A DNA stretch of 64,000 nt from Phytophthora colocasiae (GCA_018806915.1 JAGKQI010000059.1:248001-312000); one strand, 5' to 3'. Shown: positions 32,799 through 44,674, counted from the stretch's first letter. The notes: generated from the letters alone by a model not told the origin. Translations and numbers: made by a program.

Positions 32799-33246
32799 GG
32801 CAGCACCACTACCGGAAAATAGACAACCCCCTTCTGGTTTTCTGATGTGACCTTCGTGTATTCGTCATTTTCGGACAGAGTACGGTAAGCAGGTATTGGA
32901 TAGATATGCAGCTACATTCCTGCATTCACCGGCTTGACGCTGAACCGAACTTGTCCAGCCCAGTCAACCGGACAAGAAGACGTGGCTAGTGCAGCAACTC
33001 GTACTTGCGTGGAGTTGCCCCCAAGAATAGCGGGCCAGGACTTCCACGCTCAACGTCTTCGAGTCAGAACAATGCAGTGAACTAGCGGAACATCCAGGAA
33101 TACCGGCACTCTCATCTACCAGCAGTTGTAGCTATCGGCACATGGTTGCTTTTCGATCGCGTCGTGCAAAACCTTATCAAGTCGCCACTGCGCAATTTTC
33201 AGCGCTCTCTCCACTCAGGAACACCCCAGGGCTTCTCCAAAGATAA
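32799..33246. other. Intergenic: HCF101 3' flank and OSBP 5' flank
   Basis: About 450 bp with no convincing coding on either strand. It should hold the 3' UTR of the upstream gene and the promoter of the downstream gene. No repeat was seen. Confidence 0.5.
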
Positions 33247-34654
33247 ATGTCGACACGTGGACTAGGTCACGACGCGCTCGTGCTGTCTACTGTGAGTTTA
33301 CACATCGACAATGTCGTCCCTGAGAGCTCCATCACTAGCATTGAGGCGCAGAAGGCAGCAACCGAATGCCCTCGAAGATGCCCGACTCTCACTGCGCAGG
33401 ATTCCTGGGCTCAGCTCCAGACCAAAAACCGAATGCAGTGGATGGAGCACTTCCAGCTCAATAAACGTGGTGGAGTGGTGTTTCAAGACCGAGAGGCGCT
33501 GAAGAAGCAGCAAGGAGTTTTCAAGGAGGTTATGATGCAAGTCGGATCGCAGCTTCTGTCTGGTAAACTGGCAGTACGAATCTCCCTACCGATCCGCATC
33601 TTTGAACCTCGATCGTTGCTTGAACGTGTCGCTAACGGGTGGAACTACGCTCCTACAGTGCTCAAGAAGGCAGCACTTAGTGGGTCGGAGCCGATTGAGC
33701 GGATGAAGTTCGTCATGGCGTTCGTGGCTGGCGGTTTGCACTTCTGCGTCGGTCAAATGAAGCCGTTCAACCCCATCTTAGGAGAGACGTACGAGGCCAC
33801 GTACGCTGACGGAACGCAGGTTTTCCTCGAACACGTGAGCCACCATCCCGTCAAGTCTGCTTTTACTGTAGTAGGACCCAAAGGGTTATACCGGATGTCC
33901 GGGGCTTACGAGTTCGAATCCGTTTCGACTCGCAATTCTCTTGCCAACTACCAGAACGGCACTGCAACCATCACCTTCCACGACGAAGTTGTCATCACGT
34001 ACACGATGCCTCAGATCAAGATGAGCGGGATTCTGTTTGGTGATCGAGTGGTGGAGATCGTGGGGTCCTCCAAGTTCGAGGACTCTTCCAATGGTTTGGT
34101 TGGAGAACTCAACTTTGACGCAAACAATAGCTTCTTGAAAAAGTCACAGAGTGATGATATCAAGGGCTGCATTTATCCTGCCAAGGTGAGGGCAACCTGT
34201 ATACCAAAGATGGAGAAAATTGTTCAACTGAAGTAAAAATGTGGTGTATGTAGAAATCTGCGAAGCATGCAGTGGCCACCGTGAACGGCTCGTGGTTATC
34301 ACACCTTCAGTTCGACGGGAAGACGTAAGTCTATTGAGAATTCATACATAAGTTGCGAAGAAGCCTAACTAAACGACTTTTGATGCAGGTATTGGCATGT
34401 GGAGTCCGAGCCAGTGTTTGAACACAAGCCCGTAGATAATGCACTTCCATCGGATGTACGCTATCGTGAGGATATCATTGCCTTGAAGGTTCGTTGCAAT
34501 TGAAATAGCTACATCAAAGGAACTTAAAGACTAACTGGTAACTGATACCGAACAGAATGGTGATGAAGTATTAGCACAGTCGGAGAAGTTGCGCTTGGAA
34601 GCTCTTCAGCGAGCGGATCTCAAACAACGGGAGGAGAAGTCCGCAAAAGCTTAA
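33247..34654 (+). CDS. Oxysterol-binding protein-related lipid transfer protein
   Basis: Four exons: 33247-34185, 34254-34324, 34389-34488 and 34556-34654, giving 402 residues. The ORD lipid-binding domain covers nearly the whole protein: VANGWNYAPTVLKKA, QMKPFNPILGETYEA, and the family signature EHVSHHPVKSAF (usual form EQVSHHPPxxAF) with both His kept. WLSHLQFDGKTYWHVES and ALQRADLKQREEK close the fold. There is no PH domain, FFAT motif or membrane span, so it is a short ORP, like yeast Osh4-type proteins. These proteins exchange sterols and PI4P between membranes. The first 60 residues are not recognised. Confidence 0.9.
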
Positions 34655-34935
34655 AACAATTCGCCATCACCTGACTACTTCACGAGCTGTACATTGAGTT
34701 GTGTTCTCTTAAAAAAAATCATTTCTGAAAACTCTCTATTCTGAAGCGATTAATAGCGAAAGAGGTAGTATATCCAACAACGTGAACAGGCTAGATCAAT
34801 ATGCAGTTCGCCTAGTTTCAGGACTCCCTCACCTCCTCATAGTCGGGCAGTAGACACAGTCGGAAAGAGGATACTTTACACACTCCATCCTTCTTTTCAC
34901 GTGCTTCACCTGATCGGACTAGCAGTTGACGCCTT

Positions 34936-36105
34936 TTACTTCTCCTTCTTCGTGAGCTTCTTCTCGTCCTCTTCCGCGGCGTGCTGCTGCGCAAATTGCT
35001 CAATGCACGAGATGGCGAAGTAGGCAATAAAAGCTACCATGACCCACGAGCCCACCTGAGAGACCAAACTGCTGCTAGAAGCCGCTGTGGCCGTACCGGC
35101 GTGCTCCGCAGCAGCTTTAACCTGAGCAGAGTGGAACTTCTCACGACACTCGAGCAGAAACTCACTAACACGGGAGCCAAGTCCCCACTGTTCCGGAGTG
35201 ACATGTCCGATAAAAGCCTCCACTTTCTTAAGGTGCGCGTCCGTGAAGATGGTGATGAAGAACGCGGCTTGCAGGTTGACCTTGATGAGCGCCTTGCCGA
35301 TGAGAGTAGCGCCGAAGAACGTCCAAAAGGGCATTAGGAAATGCCCGCAGCAGATACCGCACAGGTCAAAGGCCATGTTAGGCCAGGCCGACATGAGCAG
35401 CACGCCCCAGAAGCCGTGCTTCTCCAGGAAGCGAATCATCCAGTCCTTCATGCTGTTCATCAGGTTGTACTGGGACTTGGACTCGGAGATCTCCTCGAAC
35501 TCTTCGTTGCGTTGTCCGGCCAGCTTAGCAGCACGACTAAGAGCATAGGGCGGGATCTCTCCAGCTGCGGTGCCTGCTCCCCAGAGCATACACGGCAGGA
35601 AAACCTTCCAGAAGATGGCAGCGAACGTGACAGTGGAGGTCTCAGGCACATTGTTGCAATTGGCTTCAAACGGATGGAACCACATGTGATGACGACTGTC
35701 GAAATCCAGAGATTTACACTCCTGCGCGCCTTGAACCACTAAGAAAATGTGAGGGAAGAGGAAGAGAATACCTGAGTGCATCCCCGTGCCCAGCCCTACA
35801 CTCGAGAGCACTCCCAGCCCGACCCACCAGACTACGAACTTTACACTGTCGTTGAACTCGTCCAGAAGCTGTCGGTGGGGTCCATCGCGGCTCGAAGCCA
35901 CAAGCCACAGCAGCAGCAGAGGCAGAAGAACGAAGCGAGTGGCGCGACTGCGCTGCACTCGAAGCGCCAGCCACGTGAGGAAGCGCAGGAAGACGATGCT
36001 GAAGTGGTACAAAACGCTGAACGGGCGACGGAACAGCGTCAACTTCTTGCGCTCCTGACGCAGCTGCTCAGCCAACGCCGCGGTGTCTTCCGAGCTCTTC
36101 GCCAT
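34936..36105 (-). CDS. VMP1: VMP1-type ER membrane protein (vacuole membrane protein 1)
   Basis: A single exon. ATG 36105 (MAKSSEDTAALAEQ) is preferred over an upstream in-frame ATG at 36153; this gives 389 residues. VMP1 is a multi-pass ER scramblase of the DedA/VTT fold needed for autophagosome formation. Seen here: several hydrophobic spans, the VTT block (SAWPNMAFDLCGICCGHFLMPFW) and GTGMHSGILFLFPHI. The motif GAGTAAGEIPPYALSRAA is highly characteristic of VMP1. The C terminus KKEK fits a KKXX ER-retrieval signal. The start faces the next gene across about 286 bp. Confidence 0.9.
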   Translation of the reverse strand: MAKSSEDTAALAEQLRQERKKLTLFRRPFSVLYHFSIVFLRFLTWLALRVQRSRATRFVLLPLLLLWLVASSRDGPHRQLLDEFNDSVKFVVWWVGLGVLSSVGLGTGMHSGILFLFPHIFLVVQGAQECKSLDFDSRHHMWFHPFEANCNNVPETSTVTFAAIFWKVFLPCMLWGAGTAAGEIPPYALSRAAKLAGQRNEEFEEISESKSQYNLMNSMKDWMIRFLEKHGFWGVLLMSAWPNMAFDLCGICCGHFLMPFWTFFGATLIGKALIKVNLQAAFFITIFTDAHLKKVEAFIGHVTPEQWGLGSRVSEFLLECREKFHSAQVKAAAEHAGTATAASSSSLVSQVGSWVMVAFIAYFAISCIEQFAQQHAAEEDEKKLTKKEK

Positions 36106-36391
36106 AGTCTCTTGGGGGTCCGGCGGATAAGGGAGAATGACGCACGATAGCACTCGCTGCCACGTCGCGACACTGCGATTGGTCGAAAAAAAGCGCGCTG
36201 GAATTGATCATGAAATGTATTTATATGAAATAGAAGGGATATTAGATTAAGAAGTTATTTGGTAACTTGGATGAAAATTTCTGTCCATACATTATTAAAG
36301 GTTATTTTGAAGAGTAAATTACATGTTTGCAGACTAAATTTAGCTGACCAATCCGTGACGAGAACGGGTTATTGAAGTTTAGTTGCCCTTA

Positions 36392-37934
36392 ATGATGATG
36401 GCGCATGAAGGCGACGAGGACACGGAGCTACTGGAGCGTGCGAGACGGCTGTGTCTGGCAGTAAGACAACTGGATCTACCGGTATTACTGCCAGCATTCA
36501 GCAAGGTGTATGAGGAGGTAAAGGAGAAAGCAGTAGACGGTGAAGAGGACAAATTGCCGTTGATTGTTGTCAAAAAGCGCAAAAAGTCGCTTAAGCAGTC
36601 TGGAGAGATGCAGCAGGAGGGGAAGAAGAAGCACGAGAGAGAGATCAAAAGGGTCAAGCAAGCGCAGGAGCGAGCACGTGCACGAGTTGCAAGGACGAAC
36701 CAGTTGGAACACCAACAAACACTCCGAGAGGCAGAGCAGCAACAGTATGATGCAGTGAGTGCTGCAGACGAATGCACTGAAAAAATTAGAAAAGCTCAAG
36801 AAAGCAGACGTAGAGCTCACGAACGTATCCGAATGCAACGGCGCGAGAAGACACCAAATACGACACTGTTATCTACTGCACCTGGAGTGAGGCCAAACCC
36901 AACAAAGTTGAAGGATTTTCACAGAAAAGCGATCAGAAGAGTGCAAGTGTATGAGCGAGGCGAATGTGTACGATCATTTTGTAGCCGACTAAGCTCATTG
37001 TGTGTTGTTTTAGGCCGAATCAGACGAACGTCGACACTCCAGACTCCTCGGAACGAAGTGAAGATGCTGATGCAAATCAAAAACTAATGGAAAGAAGACT
37101 GCGCTTTGAAACTGCTGCACGATTAAAGCGGATGAGGCAACTGGCTGAGAATCAAAAGCGGTAGGTTTCCTGCATCGTTTAATTATGCTATAACTTACCC
37201 CGTGACAATTCGATGCAGTCAGGAACAAGAAGCGTTTGAACAAGGTCTCCAAAAGTTTAAGACCAATTTGAGAGAGATGGATCGCATTAGGAAGGGTTTG
37301 AGAAAACAGCCATCCCAGATAGATGTCGTGAGTTTTGAAGTAGGATCTAAGATCCTCGCGATTAATGCTGACCTCGCTGTGCAGCCCGCTGCTTTTGATG
37401 TAGAAGAGACTGAATTTCGTCAGGAGACAAAAGTTACCGCAACGATGGGTATGCGATGTCCTAGTCCCATTCCGGAGAAGTTAATGCTGGGCCCAATAAA
37501 TCAGGACTTAGACGTGTCTTCAGATACTGGTGAACCGAAGAGTCCAGCTAGATTTCGTGCCTCTATCGAGGTGTTATCGCCTCGAACAGCAGAACCAGAC
37601 ATCCGACGGAGCAAAAGCAGGTCCAGAGTTCCAGTGTGGAAGCAACCACCAGTTCCTCTACAATCGACACAGTGTTATTCCTATAAAGCGATTATCCCGG
37701 TAAGTCGAACCAGATTGAAATACTGGAGCCAAAGATCACGTTCTTACAATGTAAATTTTGTACATTGCAGTCCTATTCGCGTAGATCAGCCACCGCTCCG
37801 GTATATTCAACTGCTGTTACACTGGTTTCTGGAGCCCGCTTTCGAACTCGTCAGTATTTTTTTAGTAATGTCCAACTTTCGTAGAGCTGACACTTACCTC
37901 TTTAATTCCCACAGAGCAATCTCACGGTAGATGA
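36392..37934 (+). CDS. Unrecognised Lys/Arg-rich coiled-coil protein
   Basis: Five exons: 36392-36946, 37024-37160, 37219-37699, 37771-37849 and 37915-37934, giving 423 residues. The second splice acceptor was chosen to keep the frame. Residues 1-60 are acidic and helical; residues 60-170 form a long charged helix (KKKHEREIKRVKQAQERARARV, REAEQQQYD). The C-terminal half is Pro/Ser-rich and looks disordered (SPIPEKLMLG, SPRTAEPDIRRSKSRSRV). No catalytic domain or membrane span is seen. Its stop is 46 bp from the convergent gene. Function unknown; the composition resembles cytoskeleton- or flagellum-associated proteins, but this is weak. Confidence 0.65.
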
Positions 37935-37980
37935 AGTAATCGGTAACTACTGTACAGGTTTATAAGCTTCAGTAAAACTG

Positions 37981-39416
37981 TTATTTTGCTGACCGTGAAG
38001 TACTTCTCTTTGCCTCCAGCTCTATCTGCGCCTTCTTGGTTTTGGAGTCACTAGGTGTTTTGTAATTGCGATCGAGAAACGTTTGCGTACTGTGTTTCAT
38101 CGCGAGCCGCTTTTCGTAGTCCCGTTGCTTAGCTGACTTGTGTACTCGAGACTGATTCGTTTCGTTGGAAGTCACCTGCGCATAGATTTGTTCTTTCCTT
38201 TCAGCTTTAGCCCGCAAAGTATCTGCCATCCGAGAGTTGAAACTTTGCTCAATATCTCCCCATGCATTCAGGAAACGGAATTCAACTCCACACATTTGAC
38301 ACTTCTTCTTCTTGTCCTTGAATTCCGAGTATGATTGGGGAAGGCCGCACTTTGGACAAGCTTTTTTATCCTGCAAGCGCAACGGAAACCATGAGGACAG
38401 AAGCCCAAAAGTAATAGGCAAATCGATTCTTGGACATTTACCAGACGTGCGTTGTAGTCGTTCTCGCCTCGACTCAACTCCAGTTTCTACAATTTGATAG
38501 CAACTATTAGCCATGTATTCTCTTCTAGCTAATGATATTGTACACTTACTTTACGGCGATTTCGTTCTCCCGCTTCCATCCGAGTAATAAAACTTTGCCC
38601 CGGGTCGCAACCTCCGTCGAAATCGTCTCTGGAAGAGGCTTTAGCAGTAGATTTTCGCATTTGGAAACGGCAGTGCAGCTCTTCATCATCAGTTGCAAAC
38701 TTCCGACTTGTTACTTTCTTCGGTGGAGCTGATAGAGTTTCAATTCGTTTCTGAGCAGCAAAAGAAAACAACAAACAAAGCATTACTACTAAGTATGACT
38801 TCCATTCACTTTCGTGAGCGAAAATCATTCACCACATACGCCAATAGTTGCTAGACACATACACACAGAAAATAAGCGTTCGTATTCGCAAGAAGATCAG
38901 AGTAAGGTACTTCCTACCAGGAGGAGACGCTATTGCTTTCTGCTGCAGTTTCTTAATAGCCTTCGAAGTTGTCACGCACTGAAGCAGTTTGTCCTCGTAA
39001 ATTGCGGATTTCTTAACCCCCAGCAAAGTTCCTGTGCCTACGTTTCTGGCGCTTAATACGCTGCGTGAGATCGTTGTAATGCCATCTTGACTTTTGTAAA
39101 TTCCTGCGGATGACGATGGAGAATTCACCAGCGACTGCGATTTTCTAACCTCTGTGGAAGTAGTTATTGACACTCGAGGTGAAGCTTTCGCAGCATCCAT
39201 CGGACTGCCCTTTACCTCAACACCGACTGCAGGTGCCGATGTCTCGATCTGTAGACGTCCCTCTACCTGTTGGATAGACTGTACTTTGGCTAACATCTCG
39301 GCCAGTTCGGCATCGTCGCTCTCCTCCACGTCATCGTTAAGATACGCGTTCGCATAGCTGTCATCTCCTCCCTCACCATCGTCCTCCATTTCATTCTCGG
39401 GTTCCGTTTCGGGCAT
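37981..39416 (-). CDS. Unrecognised protein with a CxxC-x-CxxC zinc-ribbon-like motif
   Basis: A multi-exon gene from ATG 39416. Exon 1 runs to about 38925; further exons lie at about 38755-38555, 38490-38443 and 38372-37981. The first junction is not resolved. The N terminus is acidic (MPETEPENEMEDDGEGGDD). The middle is Ser-rich. The last exon has CPKCGLPQSYSEF followed by KKKCQMCGVEF, a four-cysteine zinc site, then a basic coiled-coil tail (KQRDYEKRLAMKHS). The start is 43 bp from the divergent gene at 39460. No family is recognised. Confidence 0.65.
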
Positions 39417-39459
39417 TGAACACCAATTGCTTGTCTATTTCTGCCGACATTTGCTGAAA

Positions 39460-40501
39460 ATGCTGACGAAGCAAGATGTGGATCTCTTGAAGACTCGGGT
39501 GGAGGCTGCGATGGAAGTTTTACTGCGTGCTGCAGATGAACGCGTCTGTTGGAAGCAGCTTGGGGTCTCCTCCGAGTCGCCTATATACGCGTTTCTACCA
39601 GGCGTTTACACTTCTGTACCTCCACAGTCTCAGCACCAAGAAGATAACACACACGATGCAGACAAGATAGCACCACTGACGTCTTCAATGACATCCAAAG
39701 CATTGACCTCCCCAGCTGTCGCCACGACGGACAACGCCGTCGAAGGTGACGGAAGTAAAATTCAGATCATCCTGCATGGAGATAACACATTCGAATATGT
39801 GTGGACTATGAAGCGTACCGGGGTGCGTGCAATGGAGTTTACAGTGGAAATGGACGGGAACTGGAACAAACCAGTGCTGAATCGCACTCGGAGAGGCGAG
39901 GAAGACCAACGCGTCTTTCTATCGGCAAAGCGAATCCGGTTCCAACGTTTGTCAAACTATGGTAGGTGCTATATTTTGTCCAAAAGGTGTTGGTGGATTT
40001 ACATTGTTACTGGTGTAACCTCAGACCCGGAGAACCAGACATGGAAGTTGTGCTTGAAGACGCTTACACGCCACGGCTCCGACTGGGCCAACGTTGGGCT
40101 AACTGAGAGGGGAGTTCCGCCAATTGTTATGGTTTTCCAGTGTACAAATGGATGTCTTGAAAGCACAGGTGCCGCTTTGCCACCGCAGATCCTGTCCAAT
40201 TCGCCAGCGTGTCGTATACTCGCAGGCCTCACCAAGAAGATCGCCAATAAACTGGGTGCACCTGTGGACGTGATGACGGAGAAGTGGTTACCAGCTCGAG
40301 GAGTGCGTCTAGCTCTCAGTGAGAACTCGAGCGCAGTGAAAGTGAAGCAATTCAATCCTTTCTATTGGTACGCTCACCATACTCGACTATTGGGACTGGA
40401 AGTATGCCTAACACTTGTGCTGATGTCACTCCGATAGCCTAGCCGAAGCGCTGCGTAGCAAGACCTACGCATCTGAGACGGATCCATCCTCTGATGGTTA
40501 A
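39460..40501 (+). CDS. Unrecognised protein
   Basis: Three exons, 39460-39961, 40025-40367 and 40438-40501, giving 302 residues. ATG 39460 is used because the longer frame begins with TTG. An N-terminal helical part (DVDLLKTRVEAAMEVLLRAADE) is followed by a Ser/Thr-rich linker and then a beta-rich part with FEYVWTMKRTG, FTVEMDGNWNKP and LCLKTLTRHGSDW. The beta-rich part is followed by a conserved-looking block (KLGAPVDVMTEKWLPARG). No signal, membrane span or catalytic motif is visible. The first exon is 43 bp from the divergent neighbour, so shared regulation is possible. Confidence 0.65.
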
Positions 40502-40714
40502 GAAACGTTGAAGATGCAGGACCACCGGAATCAAAATGCAAACTAATCAGAAAAATAATTATATGATTTTACAGGTAATGTAATGTATCTGAAAAGTATA
40601 CAAACTTTAGCTACCACCCTTCTATCCAATTTATTGATTTCTACAATCAATAAACAATATGCGCTCCAATTCCCATGAGCCAACGCGTCTCCAGTGCATT
40701 GCGCAGTCCGCCAG

Positions 40715-41200
40715 ACTTGTGCTGGAAGTGAAGGAGCTGAGTCGCCACCATCATCCATCCATGACGTTGGACATTGTTCGCGCCTACCACTTTGGGTCCA
40801 AGTATCTCGTCGAGTTGGAGGTCGTTGTGCCAGCTGATATGTCGCTCATGATATCGCACTGCAACTTCAATTTAAGGTCGAGAATCTGGATGAGGTGGAG
40901 CGAGCATTTGTGCACGTGGACTACCAGTCGCGTGACTACGACGAGCACGTGGTGTCGCGCGAGGAAGACGCGTTGTTGATGTACGCTGGATACAGCTCGG
41001 AACAGCACAAACCGACAATGGAAAATTGTGGTGAAATGTACGCTTCAGTGCCTACGGAGGACGATACTCTGCCTACACATCTTGCTGTCCAAATTGACGC
41101 TAACAATCGCCTCTCAGCTCGCCGGAGTATGCTGCTGCTTTTACGCCTCAGACTGGCAGCTTCGAGGAGTTCAACGACTAACACAACGAGGAGAAACACA
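40715..41200 (+). pseudogene. Partial, frameshifted copy of the CDF transporter at 43350
   Basis: The region matches the last third of the intact transporter: HHPSMTLDIVRAYHFGSKYLVELEVVVP in one frame up to about 40855, then VERAFVHVDYQSRDYDEHVVSREEDALLMYAGY in another frame from 40895. The membrane part is missing, a frameshift separates the two pieces, and the tail has diverged. The copy keeps the orientation of the parent, 3 kb upstream of it. Confidence 0.85.
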
Positions 41201-41286
41201 CGATGATCTATGTAACTTTTTTTTTAAAGCAAGCCCAGCATCAGGGGGGGGGGGCTTTGTAGTGTAAAATGCAGACAACCAACTCT

Positions 41287-41899
41287 TCAAGCATGTTTTC
41301 CCTCATCCTTACTCTTGGGCATAACACGACGTAGTACAGGCGTCAGGATACCGTAGATGGCGAGTGTGAGCACAGGCATGACGAGCAGCCACATGTAAAT
41401 GGCGTGTAGCAGGGTGAAGCGGAACAACAACAGTGTGTTGAGCGTATCCTTCTTAATGTCCTCCATGAACGTGCTCATGGCGAACTCTCCCTCTCCATCT
41501 CCTCCCCCAAATACTGCGTTTCCGTAGTAACTACAAAATGAATACAGTCAATACTAGGAAATAGTTTATCAGATTCCAGCAAAGGCAAACAAACGCACAT
41601 GAAGACGGGGACAGACGCAATGTTAAGCGGAGTCACCAGGTAGTTTGTGAGCATGGCAGCCACAGGGTTCAGTCGGAAGAGGAAGATGGCGGCCATGACT
41701 GGGACTGTAGTGACGCCAGGGATGGGGAAGATTCCTCCGGAGACGCCGAACGCCATGGCCAGCGCGATGCTGCTGGGTGAAGCTGCACTAAGAGTTAGTA
41801 CAAATCAACTAGGGAGAGAGGAAGAAGGCAAGACGCACCGCCAGACTTGAGCAGCTTCACGACGGGGGCCTTGACCTTTCGCTCGAAGAAAGCGCTCAT
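41287..41899 (-). CDS. DUF2062-like small membrane protein
   Basis: Three exons, 41899-41839, 41782-41599 and 41530-41287, giving 162 residues. The DUF2062 hallmark is present: MAFGVSGGIFPIPGVTT followed by NPVAAMLTNYLVTPLNIASVPVF. Two or three membrane spans are likely, the last being LLHAIYMWLLVMPVLTLAIYG. A Gly/Glu-rich loop (FGGGDGEGEF) is in the middle and the C terminus is Lys/Arg-rich. The family is widespread in bacteria and protists; its role is not established. Confidence 0.75.
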
Positions 41900-43349
41900 C
41901 TTGTTGTTCGTTCCGATTATGTCGGATAGCAATTGATGCCAAATTGTGTAAACTGGATTGTTGTATGTGTCTTACGACAAAAAACAATTGCGGAAGTAGC
42001 TACTATAGTATCATATTACTATAGTAAATAGTAGTTCAGGAGTTCGCAAGCAATAGTAATTCACTCTGGTACAGTCTATCTACTATCACAACGGCACTGC
42101 GATCTTGGCTTTCCGGGGTCAGCTCTACAGCGAAGACGTGAAGCTCTCATAAGCTACTGAGAGCTATTTTAATTTAATTTTGTTGTCGTAAGCGAGATCG
42201 ACTCACATTCCACAGGCTCACTTTGCAATTTCCTTTGCTTCGCCCAAGCAACCCACAAGCTCCCACCCGAATCGCCAAGCCGACTACGATGTGCGCCTTA
42301 ATCGGATGTATTAACCCGTAGCCGGAGGCCATGGACCCATTCGCTCAACTTGTGCGCTACCAGCTCGTCGAGCATTATTGCTCCGGCCGTCACAAAGACA
42401 GGTCGCCCTGTCGATGCCAGGCCGTATGCAAGCACTGTGCTTGAAGCACATCGATAAACTCCCGCGCGGAGATGCAAGATACTTCAAAGTATCATGAAGC
42501 GCGGCAGGTGCCAGATAAGCCATTTCGAGAAGTGCAATGGAAGATCGCCAAGATGTCAAACCTGTTGACCACCATCGAGATTTTTTAGCTGGTCGTAGGT
42601 AGTAGTTCCATAGTATTATAGTAAACTACTATAGTAATGGAAAAAGGTGCTATAGTAGTTTATGTCTACGTTACATAGGAAGGCTTCATGCGTAACCCGT
42701 CTTGTAGAAAATCTCGAGATCCTTCATGGATATCCACCGTGCAACTAGCTTTTGTGTTTGCTAGTAATGTGTGTCGACATTGTTTAAAGCAAAGTTGACC
42801 TTTACACAACAGGGTAACGTGAAATGGGCTCGCTCTTGGAGAGTCCAGAGCGGACGGTGCCTGGGTAAGCACAATTAACGCCATGCACACTATAGGCTTC
42901 AGTTTAACTCATTTGGGTGTGTATAAGGAAACTGCTTCAAATGCTTCCGCCCGTGTTGCGGACAACCAAGTTAAAGTGAAAGGGAATTCTTCGCAACGAG
43001 CCATCGTTGCACATGCTTCGCCGTGAGGTTCCCACCAAGTAGAAGACGACTTCAACTGTAGCGAGGTTGCGTCAAAGCTCAAGCACTGCTTGAAGCAGTG
43101 CCCAGTGCTGATTCCGGAATGATTGCGGAAGTACGGACTTCACATCCGCGTGCACATTTCATTTGAGTCGACGAGCCGACCAGAACCCGTACATCTCTTG
43201 TGTTTTAAACTTCCCCAATTGGATGGAGGCACGAGATCTCAGCGCGTCGATTAACCCCGCATCCGCTTTTCGGCGGTGAGTCCATTTGCGAAGTCACTCC
43301 GACGGGATCAAGTCCATTCAAGCGAAGCCACTCAAGTCCCGACCAAGAA
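41900..43349. other. Long intergenic region with AT-rich inverted repeats
   Basis: There is no intact gene here. Runs of the type ATTACTATAGTA occur near 42000-42050 and, inverted, near 42600-42660, bounding about 640 bp. Within, a short frame from ATG 42331 encodes a Cys-rich peptide of about 37 residues. This may be a decayed small element. The last 300 bp should contain the promoter of the CDF transporter. Confidence 0.4.
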
Positions 43350-44537
43350 ATGGAGAGCCCTCTAGCTCGACCGGTATCTCCCACGGCCAACGCGACCCAG
43401 AATGGGCTTGCTGCGAGATTTGCGACTTTGCGACGAGTTCTGCGAGGAGAAGAACCGCTGGATCATGTGGCCGTCGTGCTCAAGGCGTCGCTTACAACGA
43501 ACATTATCATTGTTATCGTCATGACGTCCGTTGCCATTGCCAGTAACTCGCTCGCTCTGATTTCGGCCCTGGTTGAGAACATGGTGGACCTCTTCGTCCA
43601 GGGTCTGCTATGGTACGCTGGCACCCGCTCGGGCAAGAAGCAGGACTACGCCAAATATCCGGCTGGCACGTCGCGCTTCGAGCCTGTTGCTATTATCGTT
43701 GCTGCTAGTGTCATGGTGCTGGCGTCGATTGTCTTCATTCAGGAGGCAGTGAAGAAACTCGTCGATGGGTTTTCGTCGGACGAACCGGAGGCGCCTAACC
43801 TCTCGGCCGCGGCTATCGCCATTGCTGTGACTGCGGTGGTCGTGAAGATCGGTCTCATGTTCTACTCTGCCTGGATCCTCAAGTCCACCGTCTCTGTTGC
43901 AGTTGAAGCCATTCACCAGGACAATTTCAACGATATGCTCAGCAACTCGTTCGCTGTCGCGGCCTACATTGTTGCTGCAGTTGAGCCTGAGGCTTGGTAC
44001 GTCGATCCTGCCGGTGCTATCATCATCTTCGTCTACATCATGGTGGCGTGGGGCAAAATGGCCTGGGAGCAGGTCACCCAGCTCGTGGGGGTGTGCGCTA
44101 GTGAGGAATTCATCGATGAAGTGAAAGATCTGTGCAACCGCCACCATCCGTCCATGAAGCTCGACATTGTTCGCGCCTACCATTTCGGATCAAAGTACCT
44201 TGTGGAGCTGGAGGTTGTGGTTCCGGGTGAAATGTCAGTGAAGTTGGCGCATGACATCGCACTCCAGATGCAGTTTAAGGTCGAGAATTTGGAGGAGGTG
44301 GAGCGTGCATTCGTGCATGTGGACTACCAGTCGCGTGATTACGATGAGCATGTGGTGTCGCGCGAGGAAGATGCCTTGCTGGTGTACGCCGGATACGATG
44401 CATCTTGCGACTCCAATGGACAGTACATGAGCGTTTCCATGGAGAACCGAGAGTCGATTCCGATTGCGGTGGAGGTGAGCGAGACTGCTGCCCCAGATAC
44501 GCCCACTGCTACAACGTTTAGTGAGTTTAAGGGATAA
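43350..44537 (+). CDS. Cation diffusion facilitator (CDF) metal transporter
   Basis: A single exon of 395 residues. CDF proteins export Zn, Mn, Fe or similar ions from the cytosol using a proton gradient. Hydrophobic spans cover residues about 45-260, for example TTNIIIVIVMTSVAIASNSLALI. Metal-site candidates are ENMVD in span 2 and HQDNFND in span 5, in place of the usual HxxxD pairs, so substrate preference cannot be read off. A cytosolic domain of about 100 residues follows (HHPSMKLDIVRAYHFGSKY, HVDYQSRDYDEHVV). The tail has no recognised motif. A broken copy of the C-terminal domain lies 3 kb upstream. Confidence 0.88.
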   Translation: MESPLARPVSPTANATQNGLAARFATLRRVLRGEEPLDHVAVVLKASLTTNIIIVIVMTSVAIASNSLALISALVENMVDLFVQGLLWYAGTRSGKKQDYAKYPAGTSRFEPVAIIVAASVMVLASIVFIQEAVKKLVDGFSSDEPEAPNLSAAAIAIAVTAVVVKIGLMFYSAWILKSTVSVAVEAIHQDNFNDMLSNSFAVAAYIVAAVEPEAWYVDPAGAIIIFVYIMVAWGKMAWEQVTQLVGVCASEEFIDEVKDLCNRHHPSMKLDIVRAYHFGSKYLVELEVVVPGEMSVKLAHDIALQMQFKVENLEEVERAFVHVDYQSRDYDEHVVSREEDALLVYAGYDASCDSNGQYMSVSMENRESIPIAVEVSETAAPDTPTATTFSEFKG

Positions 44538-44674
44538 ACAAAACTTGCATCCGATATGAACGCGAGTGCAATAGCCTATGCGTCAAGAGCTGATAAATTT
44601 GTGCAATGATAGAAAGTCAATTGAAGCTGTTAACTGCTCAGAACCTCTCGGTATTACTCTCGAATTCATCTCAC

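Noticed and set aside
43608..44183. 191-codon frame antisense to the CDF transporter
   Set aside because: It overlaps conserved membrane spans on the true strand and has no domain.
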